NCBI GenBank assembly: GCA_964604415.1
Contig: CAZRYT010000001.1
Location: 15,871 to 79,870, forward strand
Source: CAZJQT01 sp964604415
Lineage (GTDB): Bacteria > Patescibacteriota > Saccharimonadia > Saccharimonadales > CAZJQT01
Reading direction: 5' to 3'
DNA length: 64,000 nucleotides
In this document: positions 18,963 through 28,670 of the stretch, in pieces
Layout of the letters: each line of letters opens with the position of its first letter
Position numbering within the stretch: the stretch's first letter is position 1
Program-made: the position numbers and the translations under genes
Notes under the pieces: generated by a model
Databases searched by the model: none
Seen by the model: the letters and a program-made list of their open reading frames with translations, nothing else
What the model was told of the DNA's origin: nothing

Positions 18963-19913
18963 ATGCCAACAAAAGCCCACAGGCATACTGGGCGCATAAA
19001 ACCAAAATCTATCCTCAAACACGAACATCGCCATTATTGGCCTTATATTCCGATGTTGGTGATGTTAGTGGTAGTTCTATTTTCCAGCTTTGCTCAGCCA
19101 ATGATCAAGCGCCATGTTTTGGCCTATGCCACTAGCATGAGTAGCGATGCTTTGCTGAGTGCTACTAACACCCAGCGTGATCAAAATGGTGTGGCCAGCC
19201 TAAATATAAACGGTGATCTGACGGCGGCGGCCCAGGCCAAAGCCAATGACATGGTAAAACGCAACTATTGGTCTCATAACACACCCGACGGCCAAGAACC
19301 CTGGGTTTTTATCCAAGCAACTGGCTATAAATACACTAAAGCTGGCGAAAACCTGGCGTACGGCTTTGATAATAGTAACGACGCCGTGACTGGCTGGATG
19401 AACAGTCCTTCGCATCGCGAGAACTTACTAGACAGCGCTTTTTCTGATGTTGGCTTTGGCTACGCTAATAGCGACAACTTCAATAGTAGTGGCCCGGAAA
19501 CAGTGGTAGTAGCTATGTACGGCAAACCACAAGTATTAGCAGCCACACAAGCTGTTGCGCCAACACCAACCAAACCAGTTCAAGCTGCACCGACCCAGGC
19601 GCCAACCACCAAAACTGAAACACCAGCCGTTAAGCCAGTTAGTTCCGATCAACCCGTTAAGGAACCAGCTACTCAACAGATCGCCCGAGTTCAGAACCTA
19701 TCCAGCGGACACGCGCCATGGACTGCCTTTGCTGCCACCATGTTGAGCGGACTGGCCATTGGTGCTTTGCTCATTAAATATTCTGCCAGAATCAGGCATT
19801 TGATTCGGGATAGCGAAAAATTTGTATTGCATCACCCAGCCTGGGATTCATTGTTGGTTAGCTTGGTTTTGCTAGGCATATTCCTTAGTCAAACTACTGG
19901 CTTCATCCGCTAA
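18963..19913 (+). CDS. CAP (SCP/PR-1) domain membrane protein
   Basis: A 316-residue surface protein. A membrane segment at about residues 25-45 is followed by a CAP domain (about 60-180) with ATNTQRDQNG, YWSHNTPDG, AGENLAYG and SPSHRENLL. A Pro/Thr/Gln-rich linker then leads to two hydrophobic segments at the C terminus (about 250-266 and 294-312). CAP proteins act outside the cell; in bacteria their activity is mostly unknown. TTTACC-N17-TAAAAT (18928-18956) ends 6 bases before the ATG and overlaps the stop of the previous gene. Confidence 0.85.
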   Translation: MPTKAHRHTGRIKPKSILKHEHRHYWPYIPMLVMLVVVLFSSFAQPMIKRHVLAYATSMSSDALLSATNTQRDQNGVASLNINGDLTAAAQAKANDMVKRNYWSHNTPDGQEPWVFIQATGYKYTKAGENLAYGFDNSNDAVTGWMNSPSHRENLLDSAFSDVGFGYANSDNFNSSGPETVVVAMYGKPQVLAATQAVAPTPTKPVQAAPTQAPTTKTETPAVKPVSSDQPVKEPATQQIARVQNLSSGHAPWTAFAATMLSGLAIGALLIKYSARIRHLIRDSEKFVLHHPAWDSLLVSLVLLGIFLSQTTGFIR

Positions 19914-19918
19914 GACTC

Positions 19919-22900
19919 TTATTGCAGCTTGACGTGTTCTTTGCCAACAACTGTTATCAGTTCTTCCAGACCTGGCTTGTAGTCGATCTTGTTTGGCAGG
20001 CGAATAATTTGTTTCTGTTGATCACCAATCACTAAAACTACCTCTGTTTCGCCAGGGTGTTCATCGATGGTGCGCTTTAAGGATTTAAGTTGATCCTCAT
20101 CGTTACTACTAACTAGTCTGACATAGATTCTTTGGTTTGCTGGCTCAACTTTTTCAGGAGTTTTAGCCACGGATTTCTTGGTTGATCTAAACTTTTTTGC
20201 ATCGTCTAGATCGATGGCCTTAACATGATCAACCAGAACCTTGATCTCATCGGTAGCATTGCCGGCTCGGTCTTTGGTGTTGACCTTGCCTTTTGCTAGG
20301 ACTATTTGATCACGCACAATCAAATCTTTCTGTTTGTCATAAGCCTTAGGAAATAAAATTAGTTCAATCTCACCAAATTGATCACTAAGTTTAACGAAAG
20401 CCATTTTTTGGCCATTTTTGGTGACTATTTCTCTAACATCGGTAATGTTACCGCCGACGGTAACCGTCTTGTTGTCGTCGGCCCTCTTTATGGAGTTAAT
20501 TGGCGTCGTTTTCTGGGCCAAAAACTGCTGGTACTCATCAAGTGGATGTTGGCTCAGATAAACCCCTAGTAGCTCACGTTCCCAAAGTAACTGCTCAGCT
20601 TGGGCAACCGGTGCAATGTCCTTATTGAGAGCAAGCGTAGCTTTGACCTGAGCAGCTTCAAGCTGGTCGCCAAACAGATCGGTTTGACCACTGGCAGCGT
20701 CTTTTTGGAGCTTGGCCGCATAAGCGCTCAAAACATCCAGGTTGGCAAGCAACATACCACGTTCTCCAAAACTATCGAAAGCGCCAGCTTTGATAAGACT
20801 TTCTAGTGATTTCTTATTAACGGTGCGAACATTAACGCTGCCAAAGAAGGTCTCTAGGCTATCGAAACTATCAACTTCTTCGCGAACACGTATGATTTCC
20901 TCGGCCGCGTTAGCACCAACGTTTTTGATGGCATGCAAGCCAAAGCGGATTTGCTGTTTGCCGGGTACGACCGCAAACTCCAAAAACGATTCATTAACAT
21001 CGGGGGGCAGAACTTCGATACCATAGTTCTTACACTCATTGATTTCTATGGCCAATCTATCAATATTGTCATAATCGCTGGTCATCAGCGCCGCCATGAA
21101 GGCTGCCGGATAGTGAGCCTTTAGATAGGCCGTCCAATAGGCAATTAAGGCATAGCAGGCCGCGTGGGCTTTAGGGAAAGCATAGGAAGCAAAGGCTTCC
21201 AACTGCTTCCAGAAGCGTTCCATATCACCACGGTCGGCACCGACAGTTTTGATAGCACCTTCAATGAATTCATTACGGTATTTAGCCAGAACTTCAGGGA
21301 TTTTCTTACCAATACCTTTTCTCAGGCTGTCAGCTTGGCCACCGGTGAAGCCACACATTTCCTTACTGATCTGCATGACTTGCTCTTGGTAAACGATCAC
21401 ACCGTAGGTGTTAGCTAAGGCCGGTTCCATGGCAGGGTGAGTGTAACTTATGGCTTTCTCGCCATGCTTGCGGGCTATAAAATCTTCAATCCACTGCATT
21501 GGGCCTGGACGGTACAAAGCATTCATAGCTACCAAGTCCTCAAATTTAGTCGGTTTTAATTGCTTGAGGTAGCGTTTCATACCGGCTGATTCAAACTGGA
21601 AAACGCCAGTTGTACCGCCATCTTGAAACAGCTTAAAGGTAGTTTCATCGTCTAAGGGAATGTCGTCAACCTTTAGACTTTTGTCGTAAACTTTTTTTAC
21701 TATCCTTAGAGCGTTCTTGATGATAGTTAAGTTAGACAAACCCAAAAAGTCCATTTTAAGCAAACCGAGCTCTTCAATTGGCCCCATCGAATATTGAGTA
21801 GCCACCACGCCCTTTTGAGCCATTTCCAAGGGAACAAACTTAACTATATCGTCCGGTGCAATTACCACCCCCGCCGCATGGACACCGTGGCTGCGAATCG
21901 TGCCTTCCAATCGCATAGCCTGATCCAACACTGTCTTGGCGGTTTCGTTTGATTCATATTCAGCTTTTAGAGCCTGGTCATCTACCAGTGATTTCTTGAG
22001 CGGAATGTGGCGTCCTTGGACGGGTTGTGGGATCATCTTGGCCAAGCGATCGGCTTCAGCGTAGGGCACTTGCAGCACACGCGCCACATCGCGGACAGCG
22101 TTGCGGGCAAACATGCGGCCAAAGGTAACTATATTCGCTACCCTGTCGGCGCCATATTTATTGACACAGTAGTTAATAACTTCTTCGCGACGCGTATCCT
22201 GTATGTCAATATCAATATCTGGCATCGAGATACGGTCGGGATTAAGAAAGCGCTCAAACAGCAGATCATATTTGAGGGGATCAAGTTCAGTTATATTAAG
22301 GGCATAGGAAATAATCGAACCAGCAGCCGAACCCCTGCCAGGACCAAAGACTATGCCTTTTTGCTTGCCCCAGTTCACAAAATCTTGAATGATCAAAAAA
22401 TAGCCATTGAAACTCATTTGATCGATAACGCCTAACTCATAAGCCGCCCGTTCGACCACTTCGGCTGGCAATTTTTGTTTGGCGGCCTCCTGGCTCAAGT
22501 CAGCAGTTTTACTGCGGGCGACGTTACCGTAGCGCCAAGCCAGACCTTGGTAAACTAGGTCATGCAAATGACTACGTTCAGTTTTGCCTTTAGGCACGGT
22601 GAACTGAGGGATCAAGATATTGCCAAGGTCAATCTCTAAATTGCAACGCTCGGCGATAGACCGCGTATTGGTAATCAATTCCGAGTGTTCAACACCCCAG
22701 CGGCTGATGACTTCGTCGGCTGGGGTAACATGCAAAGGGAAATCCTTGAGTGACATGCGTTTGTCATCACTCAGATATGAGCCGGTGCCAACGCATAATA
22801 AAATCTCGTGAGCTTCTTGATCCTCGTGCCGCAAATAATGAGCATCACAAGTCACGACAGCTGGTATCTTTAGTTCTTTGGCCAGCTCCAGAACCTGATT

Positions 22901-23500
22901 GTTGACTTGCTCTTGCTCGGCGTTGTGCATTGGATTCTTGGGGTGGCCATGGTCTTGTACCTCCAAATAGTAACGATCACCAAAAACACTCTTGTACCAT
23001 TTGGCTATTTCTTGGGCTTGTTTGTATTGGTTTTGCTTGAGAGCATCACCAATTTCACCACCCATACAGCCACTTAGAATAATCAGGCCTTCGTTATATT
23101 TTTCTAACAATTCGTGATCGATCCGGGGGTAGTAATAAAAGCCATCAAGATTGGCTATGGTACTGAGTCGCATCAGGTTTTGATAGCCAATTTTGTTGGT
23201 AGCCAAAATTATCAGATGATAACGGTTCTTGTCTTTAGTTGGATCCTTGTCAGTGTGATTGCGAGCCGCCACGTAGGCTTCCATGCCTATGATCGGCTGA
23301 ATCTCGTGATTAATGGCTTCTTTATAAAATTCAATGGCACCAGACAAGGTACCGTGGTCAGTCATAGCTACGGCTGGCATACCTTGTTCGGTAACATAAT
23401 CCATCAACTGGTCAATTCGAGTTAAGCCATCCAGCAAGCTGTACTGGGTGTGATTATGCAAATGGACATAGTCCTTGGCCGTCAGTTGAGTACTTTTCAT
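19919..23500 (-). CDS. dnaE: DNA polymerase III alpha subunit
   Basis: The replicative polymerase, 1193 residues. An N-terminal PHP domain keeps its metal ligands (HLHNHTQYS, MTDHGT, TCDAHYL). The palm has the catalytic PDIDIDIQDTRR near residue 430 and GRGSAAGS upstream. Helix-hairpin-helix and OB-fold modules follow. An intact PHP metal site suggests intrinsic 3'-5' proofreading, as known for some DnaE1 enzymes, unlike E. coli, where the site is degenerate. AGGGAAG precedes the ATG and TAGAAT lies 18 bases upstream. Confidence 0.96.
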   Translation of the reverse strand: MKSTQLTAKDYVHLHNHTQYSLLDGLTRIDQLMDYVTEQGMPAVAMTDHGTLSGAIEFYKEAINHEIQPIIGMEAYVAARNHTDKDPTKDKNRYHLIILATNKIGYQNLMRLSTIANLDGFYYYPRIDHELLEKYNEGLIILSGCMGGEIGDALKQNQYKQAQEIAKWYKSVFGDRYYLEVQDHGHPKNPMHNAEQEQVNNQVLELAKELKIPAVVTCDAHYLRHEDQEAHEILLCVGTGSYLSDDKRMSLKDFPLHVTPADEVISRWGVEHSELITNTRSIAERCNLEIDLGNILIPQFTVPKGKTERSHLHDLVYQGLAWRYGNVARSKTADLSQEAAKQKLPAEVVERAAYELGVIDQMSFNGYFLIIQDFVNWGKQKGIVFGPGRGSAAGSIISYALNITELDPLKYDLLFERFLNPDRISMPDIDIDIQDTRREEVINYCVNKYGADRVANIVTFGRMFARNAVRDVARVLQVPYAEADRLAKMIPQPVQGRHIPLKKSLVDDQALKAEYESNETAKTVLDQAMRLEGTIRSHGVHAAGVVIAPDDIVKFVPLEMAQKGVVATQYSMGPIEELGLLKMDFLGLSNLTIIKNALRIVKKVYDKSLKVDDIPLDDETTFKLFQDGGTTGVFQFESAGMKRYLKQLKPTKFEDLVAMNALYRPGPMQWIEDFIARKHGEKAISYTHPAMEPALANTYGVIVYQEQVMQISKEMCGFTGGQADSLRKGIGKKIPEVLAKYRNEFIEGAIKTVGADRGDMERFWKQLEAFASYAFPKAHAACYALIAYWTAYLKAHYPAAFMAALMTSDYDNIDRLAIEINECKNYGIEVLPPDVNESFLEFAVVPGKQQIRFGLHAIKNVGANAAEEIIRVREEVDSFDSLETFFGSVNVRTVNKKSLESLIKAGAFDSFGERGMLLANLDVLSAYAAKLQKDAASGQTDLFGDQLEAAQVKATLALNKDIAPVAQAEQLLWERELLGVYLSQHPLDEYQQFLAQKTTPINSIKRADDNKTVTVGGNITDVREIVTKNGQKMAFVKLSDQFGEIELILFPKAYDKQKDLIVRDQIVLAKGKVNTKDRAGNATDEIKVLVDHVKAIDLDDAKKFRSTKKSVAKTPEKVEPANQRIYVRLVSSNDEDQLKSLKRTIDEHPGETEVVLVIGDQQKQIIRLPNKIDYKPGLEELITVVGKEHVKLQ

Positions 23501-23570
23501 CTTCCCTTTTGTCTCTTTATTCTAAAGCAAAACCACATTTCTGAGGAGACGTACAGGTTATATTACAACG

Positions 23571-23840
23571 CTAGTTGGTGTTTTGCTGGATTGAATGACG
23601 AACATTATTAACCACTCTGCTTATCAGTGGTACATGCTTAAAGAAGGATAACAACCAGAGCATCAAGGCTACTACTATAGTGGCACCGATTACACCCCCC
23701 AAACCACCCAAGACACCTTTTATAAAGCTCATCTTATACGCTTGGTTTCTATCTATGTAGCCCGACTCATAGATATTAAGCAGCATTTGGCCTAACTGCT
23801 CCGCTGATTTCGAGTGGTTATTCTTGGGCTGCTTTGCCAA
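23571..23840 (-). CDS. Small membrane protein (89 residues)
   Basis: The product has a polar N terminus and one glycine-rich hydrophobic segment (about residues 43-70), then a short basic tail. I do not recognise it. It overlaps the end of the YtxH-like gene by 23 bases and is the last gene of that small operon. Confidence 0.6.
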   Translation of the reverse strand: MAKQPKNNHSKSAEQLGQMLLNIYESGYIDRNQAYKMSFIKGVLGGLGGVIGATIVVALMLWLLSFFKHVPLISRVVNNVRHSIQQNTN

Positions 23841-24228
23841 TGTAGTTCTTTAGATGCGCGACGGCTTTTTTGACGTCGTCAACGGCTTTTTGTAAGTCTT
23901 TGTCGTCGGCTTCGCCCTCATGAATAGCTGATAATATCTCACGAGTTTTTTGGCGGATTTTCTCGGCTTGATCAACTGCTGACTTGAACTCGCCCGAAAC
24001 TTTATCCTTAGACCGACCAATTTGTTGATTGGCTTTTTCAAGCAGATCGGACAAATCACTATGAGCACTCTTAAGCTTGCGTTCGGCTTCAGTTTTAGCC
24101 TTGAGGGCTGCCCGGCGGAGGTCCTTGCGAGTCTCGCGTCCGCTTTTGGGTGCTGTTAATATGCCAGCCGCATAACTAATGCCAGCCAGAATTACCCCAC
24201 CAATTGCTAGGTTACGCTTCTTAACCAT
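23818..24228 (-). CDS. YtxH-like envelope protein
   Basis: The chosen ATG at 24228 follows GGAGGAG; a longer frame from 24300 would overlap the upstream gene far more. The 136 residues begin with a hydrophobic glycine-rich helix (GGVILAGISYAAGIL) followed by TAPKSGRETRKDL, the YtxH (PF12732) pattern, and a long Lys/Glu/Ala helical region, probably coiled coil. Such proteins are small membrane-anchored envelope or stress proteins of unclear function. Overlaps the previous gene by 8 bases. Confidence 0.72.
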   Translation of the reverse strand: MVKKRNLAIGGVILAGISYAAGILTAPKSGRETRKDLRRAALKAKTEAERKLKSAHSDLSDLLEKANQQIGRSKDKVSGEFKSAVDQAEKIRQKTREILSAIHEGEADDKDLQKAVDDVKKAVAHLKNYIGKAAQE

Positions 24229-24499
24229 CGTGCTCCTCCGATTTATTTGACTTCTTATGTTTGAAGACAACATCTGAAATGTTTGAAAACAGTTTGACAA
24301 TGGCGGCCGGCCCGGCGGTATAGCGAAAGAACTCGCCGACGTTTTCGGCTGTGTTTATTAGTTTCTCAGCTTTTTCAGAGATAACTTTTAAATGATTGAG
24401 AATCTGAATTAGCTTTACTAGGGCAACGATCCCCAAAATCAAGAAAATAGCCAAAGTCGCCGACAATATAATCACTAGGATCTGTTCGCTGTTACCCAT
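24221..24499 (-). CDS. Small membrane protein, DUF948-like layout
   Basis: The start at 24499 (MGNSEQ) fits a TACAAT with upstream TGG ending 10 bases before it. The 92-residue product has one N-terminal membrane helix (about 8-32) then an amphipathic helix (HLKVISEKAEKLINTAENV), the arrangement of DUF948-type proteins that commonly precede YtxH genes. It starts the three-gene operon. The family match is by layout only. Confidence 0.65.
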   Translation of the reverse strand: MGNSEQILVIILSATLAIFLILGIVALVKLIQILNHLKVISEKAEKLINTAENVGEFFRYTAGPAAIVKLFSNISDVVFKHKKSNKSEEHDG

Positions 24500-24593
24500 T
24501 CGTAACACTATTGTACCATTGTCACTAAAAACCCAAAATACAGTCACAAGATTTAGTTGCTATGCCACAAAAACGGAGTATAATCAAGTTGTT

Positions 24594-25373
24594 ATGTCAG
24601 AGACTCTTTCTGCACCGCTTACTCCTGCCGAGCAAGATGAACGATATTTACCTTACTTACCAGTTGTTGAGGAAGCATTATTTGAGCATTATGACCCTAG
24701 ACTGCCTTATCATTGGCGACGACATGGTGAAGAGACCCGTGATAAGTCTTTATATTTTCGCGAAATGTTAATGGCTCGTGGTTTTAATATGCCTAGCGAG
24801 TTCGTTACGGTCGTTTCAGCTGACGGCCATGACGCAGGAACGTTTGCATTCCATAGATTTGGCCTTAAAAAAAAGTATGGCTCAGCCGAAAACTATGGAA
24901 GTCATTTGACGACAGGGATACTAGAGTTGTGCGGTACGGACAAGTACACTGTAGAGGAAATTCGTGATATACAACGGCCAACAAAAGCAGGGATTAAATG
25001 CGTTACTCTAGGTGAGTTCAACTTATGTTTATCTGACGTTTACAACACATGTGAAGACTATGACAGTGTGCTTGTGCCAAAAAAAGAACTTTTAAGACAA
25101 GAATATTCACTACTTAAGGACGAGGATTTGGGCGAGGATGGCTACACTGATTTTACTCTTGGTATTTTGCCTGACTATAATGTTGTCAATCTTGATTTTG
25201 ATGGAATCAGGGAACTCGGTGAAGAATTTACTAAAGCTAGGCAAAAACAAGCTGAAAATTTGCTAAGAATGTTCACCGAGCGCACGCGTTCTCTTGGTTC
25301 AAACAGTGAGCGATTGATCAAGTACGCTCGCAAGCTTGGTCCCTCAATGATGAAGCTTGCCAACCTAGGATAA
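24594..25373 (+). CDS. HD-domain-like protein, putative phosphohydrolase
   Basis: Start at 24594 rather than 24519, because TTGCTA-N16-TATAAT (24557-24584) ends 9 bases before it. The 259 residues show a possible HD metal site: HWRRHGEETR near residue 42, SADGHDAGT near 75 and LCLSDVYN near 147, matching H...HD...D spacing. HD proteins hydrolyse phosphate esters or nucleotides. The sequence is diverged, so the function is not certain. Convergent with gatB, 3 bases apart. Confidence 0.65.
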   Translation: MSETLSAPLTPAEQDERYLPYLPVVEEALFEHYDPRLPYHWRRHGEETRDKSLYFREMLMARGFNMPSEFVTVVSADGHDAGTFAFHRFGLKKKYGSAENYGSHLTTGILELCGTDKYTVEEIRDIQRPTKAGIKCVTLGEFNLCLSDVYNTCEDYDSVLVPKKELLRQEYSLLKDEDLGEDGYTDFTLGILPDYNVVNLDFDGIRELGEEFTKARQKQAENLLRMFTERTRSLGSNSERLIKYARKLGPSMMKLANLG

Positions 25374-25376
25374 TAA

Positions 25377-26837
25377 TTATCCCGATATTCCGAGTTGTTT
25401 CTTAATTAATTGTTGGGCTAGGCCAGGGTTAGCTTGGCCTTTTGATTCTTTCATAACTTGACCAACTAAAAAGCCGATGGCTTTCATCTCGCCTTTCTTA
25501 ACATCTTCAGCTGGTTTAGGATTGTCTTTGATAACTTGAGTGACAATTTTGGTAAGCTCGCTTTCATCCGAAAGCTGCAGGACTGATTTGGCTTTGGCTA
25601 TCTCTGCTGGCTTACCACCTGTACCAAGCATTTCTAGCAAAACTACCTTGGCTCCAGACGAGCTAATCTTATTATCTTCTACCAACTCGGCCAACTTAAT
25701 CAGCTGTTGAGGCACTAGTTTTAGACTTTCCCAGTTTAGTTTGCCACTAGACACTAGCGCCTGGACGTCACCTACTAGCCAATTAGCTATTTTCTTGATT
25801 AACTCTGGTTTGACCTTTTGGTCTATAAGTTTAATTATCGCTTTTCCAGCCGGAATCTCATCTAGCAAAGTTTCAATTGAGGCCGGGTCAAGCTCAAGTG
25901 CTTGCAGACGACCACGGATAGAGCCCGGTAGAGCCGGCATATTTTTTTGGGTCTCAGAAATTTGTTGGCTACTCAAAACAACCGGTGGCAAGTCAGGCTC
26001 GGGGAAGTAACGATAGTCGTGAGCTTCTTCTTTACCGCGTTGCGAAAAAGTCTTTTGTTTGGCATCATCCCAACCACGAGTTTCCTGGACAATTATTTGG
26101 CCTTTCTCTAATAGCTCGACTTGGCGCTCGATTTCGTATTCAACGGCTTTTTCAACACTTCGGAAAGAGTTCAGGTTCTTGGTTTCAGTCCGGGTACCAA
26201 GCTGTTCATCCTTGCTAACTGACACATTGACATCAAATCGCATATTGCCGTGATAGAGGTCAGCGTCCGAAACATCGGCGTAGCGCATTAACAACCATAA
26301 CTCGCGGACATAGGCTTTAGCCTCGGCCGAGGAATTCATGTCGGGCTCGGAAACAATCTCCAGTAATGGCGTGCCAGCCCGGTTTAGATCGACCAGGCTA
26401 TAGTCAGCACCGGTCGGGTGAGTGGTCTTGCCAGCATCTTCTTCCAGATGGGCCCGGGTAATTTTGACCCGTTTGGGTTGACCGTTCACGCTTATATCAA
26501 CGAAGCCACCGACAACGATTGGCTGATCAAATTGCGTGATCTGGTAGCCCTTAGGCAAATCCGGGTAAAAATAATGTTTACGATCAAACTTGCTAAAGTG
26601 CTGCGGCTTAGTATTGAGGGCAAAAGCGGCCTTCATAGCTAGGTTAATAGCTGCTTCGTTCAAAACCGGCAAAGCGCCAGGCATACCCAAATCAATGTGA
26701 CTTATTAGAGTGTTAGGAGCAGCGTCGCGAGCATCATTATTAACAGCCGAGAACAACTTGGTCTTTGTCTTGAGCTGGACATGGCACTCAATGCCAATCG
26801 TCACTTTGTATTTAGAGCGGGCTTCTTTACTTATCAT
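25377..26837 (-). CDS. gatB: Aspartyl/glutamyl-tRNA amidotransferase subunit B
   Basis: GatB binds misacylated Glu-tRNA(Gln) or Asp-tRNA(Asn), activates the acyl group with ATP and receives ammonia from GatA. The 486 residues include GIECHVQLKT at the N terminus, DRKHYFYPDLPKGYQI, the SDADLYHGNMRFDVNVS segment and a C-terminal YqeY-like domain. It is the last gene of gatC-gatA-orf-gatB and overlaps the upstream membrane-protein gene by 11 bases. Confidence 0.96.
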   Translation of the reverse strand: MISKEARSKYKVTIGIECHVQLKTKTKLFSAVNNDARDAAPNTLISHIDLGMPGALPVLNEAAINLAMKAAFALNTKPQHFSKFDRKHYFYPDLPKGYQITQFDQPIVVGGFVDISVNGQPKRVKITRAHLEEDAGKTTHPTGADYSLVDLNRAGTPLLEIVSEPDMNSSAEAKAYVRELWLLMRYADVSDADLYHGNMRFDVNVSVSKDEQLGTRTETKNLNSFRSVEKAVEYEIERQVELLEKGQIIVQETRGWDDAKQKTFSQRGKEEAHDYRYFPEPDLPPVVLSSQQISETQKNMPALPGSIRGRLQALELDPASIETLLDEIPAGKAIIKLIDQKVKPELIKKIANWLVGDVQALVSSGKLNWESLKLVPQQLIKLAELVEDNKISSSGAKVVLLEMLGTGGKPAEIAKAKSVLQLSDESELTKIVTQVIKDNPKPAEDVKKGEMKAIGFLVGQVMKESKGQANPGLAQQLIKKQLGISG

Positions 26838-27252
26838 TCGGCAAGGCTCCTAGATCCTTCAGAGCTTCACGGTAACTAATCAGCGCTTCTTTGACTACTG
26901 ATTCGTTGAGCTTGACTTTATCTGGCCGCTCATTGAGTTGTTTGACAAGGTTGTGAGCTTGCCAGACATCATCATTGTCTTTAAATAATCGTTGCGCCGA
27001 TACCAGACGCGCGCCCATGGATTTGCCCTTGATGCGCTTTTTCCGAAGGGCTTTGTCTAACAATTTATCAGCCGCCCTTAGTGCTTGTGGCCAAGTTGTC
27101 TTATCACGGCAATACAATTGAAGTTCCCGCCACCGGAGGACGAATTTTGGTTTTTTGAGCCGTTTTGACAATAATCGGTAAACAAATAAGACGATAGCTA
27201 TCAAAACAAGCGCTGACGCTGCGCCTAGTTCAGCCAAAATAAGTTTGCTCAT
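26827..27252 (-). CDS. Single-span membrane protein inside the gat operon
   Basis: I do not recognise this 141-residue protein. Residues 5-27 form a membrane helix; the rest is basic, helical and cytoplasmic by the positive-inside rule (RLLSKRLKKPK just after the helix). It overlaps gatA by 4 bases and gatB by 11, so it is translated together with them. Basic charge and context would suit tRNA or ribosome contact or membrane tethering of the amidotransferase, but that is inference. Confidence 0.78.
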   Translation of the reverse strand: MSKLILAELGAASALVLIAIVLFVYRLLSKRLKKPKFVLRWRELQLYCRDKTTWPQALRAADKLLDKALRKKRIKGKSMGARLVSAQRLFKDNDDVWQAHNLVKQLNERPDKVKLNESVVKEALISYREALKDLGALPNDK

Positions 27253-28670
27253 GTCAGTAACTCCTCAACCGAAGCCGCCAAACCAAGCAATGACCGGTCA
27301 GCTTTTTGTGGTGCCATCAATTGCAAACCAACTGGCAAGCCATTAGCTTTACCAGACGCTAAGCTTATAGATGGGATGCCGGTTAGGTTGGCGGCTACCG
27401 TCATAATATCCGTCAGATACATTTTGAGTGGATCATCAACGTTAGCGCCAATCGCAAAAGCCACCGATGGTGCCGTCGGGCCAAGCAAAAAATCAACTTT
27501 TTTGAACACTTGGTTAAATTCGTCTATTAGTTTGGTACGGAGTTGCTGGGCCCGTCTGTAATACGCGTCGTAGTAGCCACTGGATAGAACGTAAGTACCG
27601 ATCATAATGCGCCGCTTAGCTTCCTGACCAAAGCCTTCACTCCTTGACCAGTTGTAGCTATCGTCTAGGCTTTTAGCCTCTTTAGAACTGTGACCATAGC
27701 GCTGGCCGTCATAGCGGCTGAGATTACTACTGACTTCAGCCGGCATAATTATGTAATAAGCTGCTAGAGCTAGTGGCAAAGACGGCAAGCTAACTTCTGT
27801 TATTACGGCGCCGGCCTGTTTGAGCTGGTCAATATTATTCTCTATAATTTGCCTGACTTCGGCATCCAAACCTTCGCCCATGTATTCTTTGATAACGCCT
27901 ATTTTGGCTCCTTTTATGTCCCCTGTACCAACATAACTTTTTGGATCACGCTTAATGCTAGTTGAATCTAATCCGTCTTGATCTGCCATAACATCTAATA
28001 CATAAGCTACGTCAGCCACTGTTTTAGCCAAGGGCCCAATTACATCCGTACTGCTTGCCATAGCAATCACGCCGCTGCGCGATACTAAACCATAGGTCGG
28101 CTTATAGCCAACAGCACCGCAGAAAGCAGCCGGCAAGCGGATAGAACCACCGGTATCGGTGCCGAGTGCAAAAGGCACCATATCCAGAATGACCGAAGCC
28201 GCTGAACCACCGCTACTACCACCCGGCACGCGAGATTTGTCGTGGGGGTTTTTAGTAGTCATAAAATCCGAGTTTTCTGTTGAGGAGCCGTGCGCGAAGG
28301 CGTCCAGGTTAGCTTTAGCTACGCAGATAGCGCCCTCGGCCTCAAGTTTTTCAATAGCCGTAGCCTGGTAAGGCGCTTCAAAACCTTTGAGAATGTTGCT
28401 GGCAGCCGTAGTTTCTGAGCCAAATGTCAAAAAATTGTCTTTAGCTATGAAAGGCACTCCGGCCAGCCGCCCGATTTTCTTGCCTGTCGAAACATCTAGA
28501 TCGATCTGCTTAGCCCGTGCTAAGGCACGGTCTTCAACCACAGCTATAACGGCGTCAAAATCGCGATTGGCCTCAATGGTTTTGAGGGCTTTATGCACTA
28601 GCTCGGTGGCTGTTTGTTTGCCCGACTGAACATCGATGGCAATATCAGCAATAGACGGCCATTGGCTCAT
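27249..28670 (-). CDS. gatA: Aspartyl/glutamyl-tRNA amidotransferase subunit A
   Basis: GatA is the glutaminase of the complex and releases ammonia from glutamine. The 473 residues carry the amidase signature with PFIAKDNF (catalytic Lys), VPGGSSGGSAAS (cis-Ser and the loop) and GTDTGGSIRLPAAFCG with the nucleophile Ser. Length is usual. It overlaps gatC by 4 bases. Confidence 0.96.
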   Translation of the reverse strand: MSQWPSIADIAIDVQSGKQTATELVHKALKTIEANRDFDAVIAVVEDRALARAKQIDLDVSTGKKIGRLAGVPFIAKDNFLTFGSETTAASNILKGFEAPYQATAIEKLEAEGAICVAKANLDAFAHGSSTENSDFMTTKNPHDKSRVPGGSSGGSAASVILDMVPFALGTDTGGSIRLPAAFCGAVGYKPTYGLVSRSGVIAMASSTDVIGPLAKTVADVAYVLDVMADQDGLDSTSIKRDPKSYVGTGDIKGAKIGVIKEYMGEGLDAEVRQIIENNIDQLKQAGAVITEVSLPSLPLALAAYYIIMPAEVSSNLSRYDGQRYGHSSKEAKSLDDSYNWSRSEGFGQEAKRRIMIGTYVLSSGYYDAYYRRAQQLRTKLIDEFNQVFKKVDFLLGPTAPSVAFAIGANVDDPLKMYLTDIMTVAANLTGIPSISLASGKANGLPVGLQLMAPQKADRSLLGLAASVEELLT

